Shown piece after piece: positions 1-12,000 of a stretch of DNA of 64,000 nucleotides (position 1 is the first letter of the stretch; each line of letters opens with the position of its first letter). The position numbers were made by a program, and so were the translations under genes. The DNA is from Neofusicoccum parvum (taxonomy: Eukaryota; Ascomycota; Dothideomycetes; Botryosphaeriales; Botryosphaeriaceae), in contig CP087213.1 of the NCBI GenBank assembly GCA_020912385.1, positions 248,001 to 312,000 of the forward strand, given 5' to 3'. The notes under the pieces are model-generated. The model was given only the letters and a program-made list of their open reading frames with translations. It searched no databases and was not told where the DNA came from.

Positions 1-3000
1 ATGTCTGCAAGGATACCACCTGCAGCCGCGAACCCGAGTGACTTGGGGACTGACGCAGTGCTCTTTCCTTTGCTTTCGGGAAACTCCCTCGTCAGCTCTG
101 TAGAACCAGGTGCTGGAATGTCTTTGGCGGAGTCTGTAATTGAAGCATTCTGCACGACAGTCTCCGGAACTGCCACGTCCCCAGCCGCGCTGTCGAAAGG
201 CGGCTCCTTCGGAACACCAGGCAGCTCAGTTTCGACAGCTGTATGATCAGGCCGCAAAACTTCTTCATCCTTGGCACCACCATTATCAATTTTCAACGAA
301 GAGATTGGCGTGGCAGACAGGCCTTCAGGCTCGGCCTCCTTGCCCCTCGAGTCCGCAACTCCAGCAGCCAGAACGCCAGCCGCGTCAGCAAAGCTAAACG
401 CAGGCTTAGAATGCTCTCTTTCCGCCTCTGGCCGAGGAGCATCTTCGACAATCGGCGTTGCCTGTGCAGGTGTCTCGTCGGTAGGAGAGCTCGTCTCAGC
501 CACTGGCGTGTCGTCGAGCTGAGCAGCCGCAGCAGCGGCCTTCTTTTTCTTTTTCTTGTCTTTCTTGCTCACTGGCATGCTGAACTCTTCGGTCGGATCG
601 GCTTCGGTCGGCGCGATTTGCTCCTCTTTCGGAGTGTCCTCAACCGACAGCTCGCGCTGAGTCCCATTGGCGGGGTCAAGCTCTTGCTGCATTTCAGAAA
701 CCTCGATAGGTGGCGTAGAGATACTTTGCTGCTTGCCCTTCTTGCCCTTCTTTCCTTTCTTCTTCGAGGAGAAAGCCTCCCATGTGTCGTCGGGCTTAGC
801 CTCCTCTGGGGCTTGTTGAACTGCTGGAACGTTCTCCGAAACAGGTATCTCTACCGCAGCCGGCTCAGTGATGGTAGGTGTCTCTTCAACGTTGCGTTGA
901 GCTTCGCTTTCGATTGGCAAGGATGACTCCTCTTTGACGAGCTCAACCGCAGTGGGAATATCCTTGAGCTCTTCGCTATCTCCAAGGGACTTGGGCTCTT
1001 CGGTGAGCTGTAACTTGTCGTCCTGGGTGTCTTCGACCTTGGGCACGGGCTCCTCGGTTGCTGGAGCGGGCTCTTCCACAATAGGAACGGGCTCTTCGAT
1101 GACTGGCGGGGTGCTTGGGATAGATGCTTGCTTTCCCTTCTTGCCCTTCTTCTTTTTCTTGGCCGGAAGCGCCCACTCGTCCTCGCCTGCTTCCTGTGGA
1201 GTATCGACGGATGGAACCTCAGTGACGACTGGCTCGGTAACAATGGGAGTTCCGGTGGGTTCCTCGATAGAGCGCGCCTCCTCGACAACCGGTGCACTTG
1301 CGGGCTCCTCGACAACAGTTGTTTCTACAGGCTCATCGAGAACAGGCACCTCGTCAACCGTCCTCTCCACCAACTCTCCCGCGACAGGCTCGACGTCCAG
1401 TTGATGCTCGGTCTCCGGAGCCTGCTCTTCATCCACCTTCCTCTCCTCGTTCGGTGGAGTCTCAGAAATGGAGTCCTGCTTGCCCTTCTTCCCCTTCTTC
1501 TTTTTCTTTTTCGAAGACGTAGCAGCTGCCCACTCATCCTCTGCATTGGCTTCGCCAGCATCAGCCGGCGCTGTCTCAAAACCGGGCTCAGGTTGGGACT
1601 CGGAGACAATTTCAGGCTGCATTTCAGACACGATCTCAGCCGGCGCCTCGACAACGGGATCGATCTCCCGCGACCCTTCAACCGGCGGGGCTGACACTTC
1701 TTCTCCAGCCACCGCGGGCTCGATCGTCTCCACTGGCGTCCAAGGCTCTTCGACGGACATCTGCTTACCCTTCTTTTTCTTGCTCTTCTTGGTGGTCGGG
1801 GCGGCCCAGATGTCGTCGACGTCAGCTTCCTTCGCTTGCTCCGGGATAGGTTCAATCGATGCCTTTTCCTCCGCTACATCGTTGACTGACACAGTCTCGG
1901 TAACCTGGCCAGCTTCGGGGACCTCTCGAGAAGAAGACTCCTCCGGAATGGGAACAACAACGTCCATAGCCTCCGCAGCGCCCACGGGCTGGTCTTCGCT
2001 GAGACCTTGAGATACCTCTTGACCAGGGACATCCGGAACATCCAGCGACTTGGACGTGTTATCATCATCAATCTTGACGTCGCTTTCAAGCGGGTGCTCC
2101 GGCATGTGCTGCGCAAATGGAATAGTGGACGGCTCCTTTGCTTGCACGGCCTCCTCAACCACGTCCGCGAACCCCTTCTTCCCCTTCTTGCCCTTCTTCT
2201 TCTTGACAGGCATGGCCCACTCGTCCTCGCCAGCCTCGGCGGGCGCAATTGGATCTGCGAGTCCTGTGGACGCAATGGCTAGCTCTTCGGCTGGAGTCTC
2301 GACCTGGGGAAGTTCCGGCTCAACGCTTTCGACCGCATGGCTGTCTGTTGTGGGATCGACAATGGTCTCGGGAACTTGTTCAATCTCCTTCGGCGTCGAC
2401 GACGTTGAGTCTTGCTTCTTGCCTTTCTTTCCCTTCTTGTTTTTCTTTGGCGGCATGAAGGACGACTCGTCCTCAGCGACGGCGGTTTCGGTGGCAACGG
2501 GCTGCTCGACCTGTTGCTCAACTTGTTGCTCTTCGACCAAAGGCTGCTCAGCGATCTGCAATGGCTCTTCTCGCTGTTGCTCTAAGCTGTGCTCGAGACC
2601 ACTCGCCGGCGTATCCTCGGCAAGTGCGGATTGTGGTGGTGGAGTCAACGGGCGATGATGCGCAGAAGATGCGACGGGATCCTCAGTCCGAGCGTCAGCA
2701 GCATCGACGACGTCGGGCACAGGAACAACAGCAGCGTCATCTGGAAACAGGCTAGCAGAGTTGGCGATCTGTGCATCGGTGGACACACCCTCTTCCACCT
2801 GCAGGTGGTCTTGACCGGTGGACCCGCCACGCTTCTTGCCCTTCTTGCCTGCCTTTTTCTTCTGAGTTGGCAGTTCCCACTCGCCTGCATAAGGCGGTGT
2901 CTCTTCACGTGACTCATTGGCCGCCGGATTCGAGGGATTTTCTTCGCTTACGGCAGCGGTGGGGTCCGCGACTGGGGTAGCGGAGCCACGTAAATCATCC

Positions 3001-6000
3001 GTGACGTTAGCTGGCTGATCCGTAGCTGCAGATGTGATTTCTCGCGTGTTGCCAAAAGTTTCTGCTGCAGGCTGCGTCAGGTCCACTGTGATGGTCGATT
3101 CCTCTTGCGTCGACGGCGCTACTACCGCAATGTCCTCGGTAGTCGATGCCTGCAATTTCGGGCTTCCAGGCGCCGGAGACTCCACTTGGGCAGGAGACTG
3201 GGTCGTAGATGCGCGCTTCTTCTTTTTGCCCTTCTTCTTGCCTTTGCTGGGAACGGCCCATTCGTCTTCCGGTTGGGCTTCAGGCGCAGAAGATGCAATT
3301 TCCTCGATAGGCAGTACAGACTGTTCAGAAAAAGCATCTTTCAGCACTTCTGGCTCGACGGGTTGCTGTGGCTCTTCAAGGGAGATATCTCGACTCTGTT
3401 CAGGAACGGAAGTCTCTGAAGATAGATTCGGCTCCTCCGTGGCTGACGACTGTAAGATTGGCGCCTCTTCTTCAGCGGTTGAGGATTTCAGAGTTGACTC
3501 TGGACCCTCTTCCGTGTTCGAGGACTTTGTCTCCCCAGAATCTGGACCACGGAGGTTAGGCATGACATCCTCCGTCGGCTCAAGGTGAGGGATAGGAGTA
3601 GGCTCTTCCGTATTTGTCGGCTCCTCCATAGTCGAGCGGTCTTGGTTGGGCAAAATCTCTGCGACGGGCATCTCCTTCTCCACCCTTTCACCAGCAGGAT
3701 AACCCATAGACGCCATTGTCGTCTCTGGAAGCTCGCCCGTGCTGAGCGCCGTTTCCATGGCTTCAGCAGACGGCACTTCAGGAGCAGAAGAGAAATCAGT
3801 CGTCTCGAGGACGCCCGCATCACGGGACAGCTCTGGCGCCGCAGCGATCGGCTCAGTCGGCGTCGAGGGCTCCGTAAAGTCAACGCTTGACTGCCCAGAC
3901 TTTGCTTTCTTGCCCTTCTTGCCTTTCTTCTTCTTCGGCTGAAACGCCCAAGTGTCTTCCTCTGGCTGGGCGTCCGGAACAGTCGCGGTCGTGATAGTCT
4001 CTTCAGGTAGAGCAACGGAAGGCTCGCGCACTTCATCGCGTGCAACAGGCGATTGAGGCTCGTTCGAAAGCTCAGGGACCGTCTCAGAAGCAGCAGCAGG
4101 AAGCACCGACTCGGGAGCTTTGTCAGTTGCCAGCTCCTCTTTTTCTTGAACAAATGCTTCCGGCTCGATCTTCATGGCCTCCTCCGCCTCCTTGAATTCT
4201 TGACGCTCATCTTCGGCCATGGGAACAGCCGCACTGGCGTCTTGCTCAACCAGGTTTCCATCGTGACCCTCTAGCAAAGGAACCGCATCGGCAGTGACGT
4301 GATGTTTCTCTTGTACTTCTTCGACAGGCATCGGTGCGGTAGTCTCTGAAGCGAATTCGTCCTGCTGTTGCTTATTCTTGCCCTTGCTCTTCTTTTTCTT
4401 CTTCGACGGAACAACAGAAAACTCGTCCTCCGGGTCAGCTTCGAGCGTCTTAGCGTCGGTCTGCTCAGGAGCAACAAATTGCTCCGGAACATCAGTTTGC
4501 TTGGGGACATCAAAATGCTCCTCAGCTTCTGGTTGAGCCAAGTCGAGATCGTCTTCCAAGTTGGACAAAGGCACGGCTGCTGGGAGAGAAGAATGGTCCT
4601 GCTCTGCAATTGTCGAAACCTCGGGCACGATGTGGGCGGGGGTATCCGCGACAACGGGCTGTCCCGACACTACTTCGGTCGGAATCTCCGTGATGGCCGG
4701 GCGCTCCTCGATCTCGCGCGAGGTCGCAGTGGCATTAGAGACATCAGGAATGCTTTCGTCCGGCGGGCTCTCAGCAACGCTCTTCCTCCCCTTCTTGCCC
4801 TTCTTCTTTTTCTTTGCCGGCACAGCCACGAACTCTGCTTCCGGATCGGCCTCGGGAGTTTCAGTCGGCGGTTCAACCGATGTGAGACCTAAGCTGGCTG
4901 GCTCCTCGCTCACAGTTGCCGGCTCCTCCAGATTTGTTGAAGGGTCGATGAATGGCTGGTGAGCAGGCTGTTGCTCTTGATGGTCTGCTGGCTGGACGGT
5001 ACCGACATCGGCACCTTCCTCCAGCACCCCGTGTACCCCCAGCTCGTCTACCACAGGGACCACTGGCACGTCTGTGGCGACAACTGTAGGAGTCTCGATG
5101 TCGGCTGTCTCTTTGGCGGTGGGGGTTTCGAAATCATGCGTGTCCACAAAATTTTCGGGTGCCAGGACATTTTGGCTGTCTTCCAAGAAGCTGGAACCGG
5201 CAGGCTGGTCGACCTCATGAGTGATGGCTGGCTCCACAGACTTCGCCTCATCAACAGTCTCCACGGGTGCAACCACCTCCTCAACGGGTGTCGCGAACCC
5301 ACTCCCGCTTCCACTCCCGCTCTTTTTGCCCTTCTTCCCCTTCTTCTTTTTCTTAGAAGACACCACGGGGGCAAATTCAGCCTCAGGATCAGCATCAGTG
5401 ATGAGAGGGGCCGGCTCTTGCATTGTCTCCCCCTCGAACACCGGCGTCTGTTCGGTGATGGTGCGAGGGGTTGTATCCTCTTCGAGTGTCGTGATTGGTT
5501 CCGTAGAAGGTTGAGCCGTGAAGCTCTTCCCAACCTCGTCAGAGGGCGGAGCGTGCTGAGTATCCATCTCGATCTCGCGATCCGCATCCTTACTCTGGAC
5601 GTGCTCAGAAACAGTCGCCTCCAAACCAGCACGGTTCTCAACCTCGGGACCGACATCAATCGGAGCCTCCTCAACGACGGGCGCAGCCGGCTCTGCCGGG
5701 GCGACAACCTCACTCGTCGACCCCGACTTGCCTTTCTTGCCCTTCTTCTTTTTCTTCGAGGAGGTCACCGGCGCGAATTCGGCCTCAGGATCAGCTTCGG
5801 GGATGACTGAAACGGGCTCTTGGGCCGTCTCGAGTGCTGATTCTGCAACTTGAGGAGTAGCATCCTCCTCGAAAGTCACCGGAGCCCGTTCCACAGTCTG
5901 CTCGGTAGTGCTCGCCGGCTCGGCCTCTCTTTGCCTAGCAACATCGGACAAGTCAGGCAAAGGAGGCTGCGCCGCCATCTCGACCGCGCGCTCCGGTCCC

Positions 6001-9000
6001 TGACTCTGCGTGGTTTCGGGAACGGCCACCTCGCCGCTCGACTCCGCCGACACCTCAGTCGGCGTGACGAGCTCGCTCACGGACCCCGACTTGCTCTTCT
6101 TTCCCTTCTTCACCTTCTTCTTACTCCCCTTCCGCTCCAGCAACACGCTCGGAACCTCCGCCGCAACAGCGACCGATTCGGCTTTTTCGTCATCTTTCTT
6201 CGTCGGCAACTCCTCTTGTAGCGGCGGCGCTGCCTCAGCAGGCTCGTCGACGAACCAACCCTCAATCGCCTCCTCTGTATCCCGCCTTGTCTTCTCGCGC
6301 ACCTCCTCTCTGCTCAGCTCCGTCGCTTCGCCGCCTTCGGGCGGAGACACAGTGCCGAGCTTTTCGGCCTTCTTCTTAGCCTTCTTGCTCTTCTTAGACG
6401 AGGTGCGGGAGAGGAGGGCAGGGCGGGTTGGCGTGGAGGGGCCGTCTTGTTCGAGCTCTCGCTGGCGCTCTTCTGCCTCGGCGGCGAGGCGGGCTTCTTC
6501 GATGGCGTCGTTGTCGGGTTCGCCACCCATGAAGTCGTCGAAGATATTTGACGTTGGCTCTTCGGCTGGTGCTGGGAGCGACGTTGAGCTGGGTTCATTG
6601 ATGGCTGTGGTAGGCGTTGTTGGTATCTCCTCCACAGGAATTGCGGGTGTGACTGAAGTTGGCTCTTCGAATGCTGCGGAGCGAGTGGAAGACTCGGTGT
6701 CCATAGCTGCGGTGGCAGGAATGCTGTGGTCGTGTCCGAGTGCTTGAGGAGCCGGCTCAACGCTCAAGCCGCGCTCCGCTCCACCCATCGTCGGTTCGTC
6801 CGTCAGAGTCAGAGGAGCAGCAGCAACTTGCTTCTCCACCGGCTCCTCCACAGCCGTTGGCAGCACAACCTCGTGCTCGCCATCCGGCCTAAACTCTCGG
6901 TCATCCTTGTCATCTCGCCGCTTCAACGCCTCTCTGGCCGCCAACCCCACTGCCCCACCAACCACTGCCGCAGCAGCAATCTCACCCACGCTCATTCCCC
7001 TCTCCTTCTCCTGTTCTCTCTCCTTCTCCTCCCTCTCCACCTCCACCAACCTCTCCGCCGCCCTCGCCGGCACATCCACATCCTGATCCTTGACGCCCAA
7101 CCCGAACGCCCCCGCCCTCGGCGTACTCTGCTGACTATCCAGCAGATCTGCTTGGGCCATTGAGGCGCCAGTATCAATACGCAACCCTGCGTTGCGCAAA
7201 TCTCTTGGCTGCTCCTCAACACCCTCCGTCGCGCTCGCGTACCCCGACGCGCCCGCTGAAGCGAAGCTATCGTCGTCGTCGTTGTTGTCTTCGACGGCGC
7301 TGGCCCACTCCTCGCTGCTGTCCTGGCTGACGGACGGGCTCCTGCTGCTCGGCAGCATGGGCAGGAGCTCTGGCTCTGCGTCGGCGTTGGGCGCACTGCC
7401 GCGACGGCGGGAGGCGTTGCGTTCGACGAGGTAGAGCGGGCGGAAGGTGCCGCCCTTGAACTCGGTGGACGGCACTTTCTTGTGGCGGACGGGGGAGGTG
7501 GTAAGGGAGGGCGCGGGTAGGGGCGGAGTCCACGTCGACGATGATGACGCGGACGGGTCGGTTGCGGGGGGATGTTGTGGAGAGACGGGGGAGCGGGAAG
7601 GCGTGACAGCGGGAGTGTGGGCGCCAGTGCTGGCGCGACGGCCGTGGTGGGCCAGGAAGGGGATTGGGATGCTTGTGCTACTGGCTGGCCTTCCTGACGG
7701 AGTTGTAGTACCGACATCGCTGCCGACACGTGGAGACCCGAAGCCGCGGAAGGATAGCGGCACCGCAGTCGCCGAAGTTTTGCGCATGTTCTGAAGGGAC
7801 GGGGCGCTCCGCTTGTCCTTTGTCAGCAAATTGGGGGTTGACGTTACGTCAGGGCTACCAGGTCTGGACCCTGGCAGAGCTGGCAAGTCGGCTGCGCTGC
7901 CGACTTCGGTGGGAGAGTTGGAGCGGGAGCGCGGCAGCGCGGTGAAGATGGGGACGGCTTCTTCCAGTTCGTCGTGGTGTTCGAAGTGAGCGGGCGAGAC
8001 TTGGACGTTGGTGGTGGGCAGGGGAGGCATGCGCTCTTCAGAGCCTCTTGCCCGATGCCCTAAAAAAGACTCGCCGTTGTAGGAGTGGCGCTTGCTACCA
8101 TTATCGAGATTCGTGCCGATGGTGGTGTCGTCCTTTGAGTAGACAGAATCATTTAGCAGGTGGTTCTCATTGTCGTCAATCGCACTAGCTGTGTCGACGT
8201 TGTTGAAAGAAAGGGGGTGAGAGTCATCAAGAGAAAAAACAGGAGCTGAAAGGTCGTCTGAAAGTCGACGAGAAGAAGAAGTAGAAAGCCGCTCGGAAGA
8301 TGTCGTATGTACCTTGTAGTGTCGGGAATAATCCATACCTGAGTCGTCTCTGCTACTGCTGTGTCTCTTCTCCCGTCTGCCGCTCGCTGAGACCACAGAG
8401 CGACTATCGTCATCCGATCCGTACGAAGACCCATGCGTCGAGCTACGATGCTTTCGTCTTCGATGTTTGTGTTCCTCGCCGTCGTCGTCGTCGCGGGACT
8501 TGTCATGAGACTTGGAGGAGCTCGTGTCCACGAGGCTCTCCTTCGACTTTCCGAAGATGCTCGAGAAGATGCCCTTCTTTTCCTTTTCCTTGTCCTTTTT
8601 CTTGTCATCTTCGTAATACTTAGCCGGGCTCGAGACCACGGAAGCAGTGTCGTCAAAGTCCCCCTCGCGCTTGGATCTACGCTTGTGCTTGCGCTTTTCA
8701 GGATCTTCCCTATCCAGAATGTCGCCCGGTTCAGAACGAGCATCACGATCACGGAGTGAATCGTCGAAGATCTCGCTCTCCCGCTTCGATCTCCGGTGCT
8801 TGTGCTTGCGACGTTCATCCTCCTCATCATCGCGGAACTCCGAAACTACGGATCTGGTGTCGTCATCGCCGGTAGACCGATGCTTGCGGTGCTTGTGCTT
8901 GCGGTGACCGTCCGCGTCGTAGCTTTCACCTGAGACGATCGATCTGGTGTCGTCGTGTGTGTTGTCCGAACGCTCGCTCTCACGACGTCGATGATGCCTG

Positions 9001-12000
9001 TGCTTCCGGCGGCCCTCTGAATCGCGCTCATCAGAAGCTATGGACCTAGTGTCACGGTCTTCGCTTCCATGTCTATGGTGGTGCCTGTGCTTCTTGCGTT
9101 CACCCTCTTCCTCCCAGGCATAGCCGCGCTCAGGGTAGTACTTGCTACGGTCCTCCTCCTGGTCTGGAGAGTGACGAGCCTCGTCCCGAGGGTAGGGGGG
9201 GCCGTAGGGATCAGTAGGCAGGTCGATCCCAGTAGAAATGGGGAACTCTTCGGGCTCGTCATAGACGTAGTGTTTCTTCCCCTTCGAGCTCTTATCACCG
9301 GACGGCGAGAATGGCGGCGACTCGTTCTCAGGTAGGGGAACGTTGGCTGCGTCGAAGGACTCTGACGAAGTCTTCGACAAACCCCTACCTGCCGTTGCCG
9401 CTGCGGCTGCTGCCGCCGCATCCATGCCGATGTAATCATCGAAGGCAAGCTCAGTTCTGAGAGGGCTTCCTGGCCCCGCACTGCCAGTGCCAAGCCGGCT
9501 GCGCCTCTTGCTTTTTTTAGATGGCTGCTTCGCATCCGCAAGTTCGTCGTAGTCATGGAATGCGGTACTCGGAATCGAGCGTGCAGGTGACTCAGCTTGG
9601 GAGTATGTTGATGGCCAGGCTGGCGGATAAGGAGCGCCAGAGGCGTGGTGGCCGTTTGAGTAGTCAGGATATGGCGCAGAGGTCGACGGCGGAGACGGCG
9701 CACGAGGCATCTGGTGCGAGGGCGACGTAGCTGCGTACAGAGGATCAACTTCAGGCTCTTTGCGCTTGGAGTCCGAGAGCCCTCCAGCAAGAATTCCAGC
9801 AGCAGCCGCAAAACTGAGTGGCACAGCAGAGCTGGAATGGTTGCCTGCATCCATACTGCGGCGGCGAGACTTGTCATCACTGACGTCTGGCATGCGGCTG
9901 GGAGGCACACCATAGTCTGACTTGGCGTCACGAGAGCTCTCCCTATCCTTCTCGCCGGGTGGAGACGGATAGGCGAAGCTAGGCTCGATATCGCGAGGGT
10001 CACGGTCGACGCTGTCCCGCTTCTTTTTCTTCTTGTCCTTCTTGCTGCTGGGGGCATCTTCCCACAGATCCTCCGCCTTCGGCTCCTCAGCCGGGGTGGA
10101 CGGCAGCGAAGAACTGTCCTGGCGGTCCAGGCTTGCGCGCTTGGCAGCCTTGTCGCGCTTCTTTTGTTCCTTCTTACTAAGGGGAGGTTCCCACTCAGCT
10201 TCTGGTTGTACGACAGGCTCCTCCCTGGGCGATTCAACTCCCGCCACGGCGGCAGCTTCAGCTTCAAGGCTTGCGCGCCTAGCAGCTTCCTTTTCGCGCT
10301 TCTTCTTCTCTTTCTTGGTGAGTGGTGGTTCCCAGGCCGGCTCCTCAACCTTCGGTTCTGGCTCACGCCTGGCCTCCTTGTCAAGATCTCTAAGAGAGCC
10401 AGTGGATGAGGCAACGTCCTCGGCAAGGCGGGCTGCTTCGGCCTGGGCGTCGAGACTAGCGCGCTTGGATGCTTTTTCACGCTTCTTCTGCTCCTTCTTG
10501 CTGAGCTTCGGCTCTGCCCACGCAGACTCAGCCTCACGCTGAGGTTCATCGTCATCCCAGCCGCCAGGCATGTGTGGCTCAGTCTCCCTCGGCTTAGACA
10601 AAACGATTTCCTCGGGCTCATCGACAATCTCTCCCTCGACATAGCCACGCTGGCCGCGCTGACGTTCAGCCTCAGCACCTGGGCTGACATCATAACCTTG
10701 GAAATCCGAGACGCTCTCGAAGAACGGGGAATGGTAGGGCTTAGCCTGCTCCTCACTCGGAGTGACGATTGTGGGTGTATGTTCCGGAGAGGTCGAGTCG
10801 ATCACCTGACGGCCATCGTCCTCGAAGCGCTTGATTTCCTCCACCGGAGACTCGGTCTCAGGTCCCCACCCTCTGTTGCGTTCCTCAGGTTCGGGACGGT
10901 ATGACACCCGTTCCTTGCCAGACCGAGGTGAATCTCTTTCCACTACTATCTCGTCATTCCCTTGGTAGCTATGTTGGTCGGTATAGGACTGGTTGCCCTG
11001 GAGGACCCAGTCGTCAGGGAGATGTCTCTTCATGTCATGCTCAGACATGTAGTGTTCGCGAAAGCTCTCGGGGGTCTGCGCCTCATAATGGAATGTCTCG
11101 TCAGCACCCCAGGTGACACTAGTCCTCTTGCGTTGCTTCTCCTCCCTTTCTCTCTCCTTGTCTCTCTCGGATGCACGGGTAGATGTGGGAGAGCCAGAAT
11201 CATCCGTGTGAGAGGGAATGGCGGGGGATGGCGATCGTGAATGCTCATCTCTTGTGCTGCCCGCCAAGCTGACAGGTGGAGTTGGTTCAATGAGGTTGAG
11301 CGTGGGCACCCCGCCAAATTTGTTGATCTTGTGGTCATAACCGTCCTTCGTGGCTGTAAAGCTGTACTGTGGGTCATAGGGTGGCTGAACAGTGACAACG
11401 TAGGGAGAATGATAGACCTGGACATCCGCATCGGGGCCATAGTCAATCTTGCTGGGGGTTGAGCGGTCAAGAAGCTCCGGAGGCGCAAAGAATTCTGCCG
11501 CACTCTGCTTGCGGTCGTCCTTGTACCTCTTTTCCATGTCCTCGATGACCTTCTTCGCGGCGTTGCGCGCGATACCTTGCTCCCGTTCACGGCTGGGTGT
11601 ACGGCTACTATCTTTCTTGTTGAAGTAATTGGGGTCCATGATCTCATCTTCGTAAAGGTGGTCATCATCATACTCAATCTTGCTGGAACGGCTGTCGCCA
11701 TGGGCATGCTTATCATCGAAGGGATTGTCCTTGGAGGAGTGCGCAATCCCAGCGACGGCAGCACCCGCAGCAATGCCAGCAGCGGCAGCAACAGCAGGTG
11801 TCTTCCAAGAGTGTTCCTCAGGTTCGACGATGTCGCGTTCTCGCTCTCGGAGCTGGCGATGGCGTGATTCAATGTCGTAGTCGAGCTTCTCTTCACGCTC
11901 CTTTTGCCGCCTCGCTGCTTCCTCCTCCTCACGCTTGCGATTGAATTCCTGTTCATAGATTTCGCGCTCCAGTCTTTCGCGCTCGCGTGTGGCGTTCTCG

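Noticed and set aside
9038..10756. 572-codon minus-strand frame inside the giant gene
   Set aside because: It lies in another phase over the giant protein's reading frame. The giant frame reads as regular modules here, so this one is a shadow, as are similar plus-strand frames across 1-16000.
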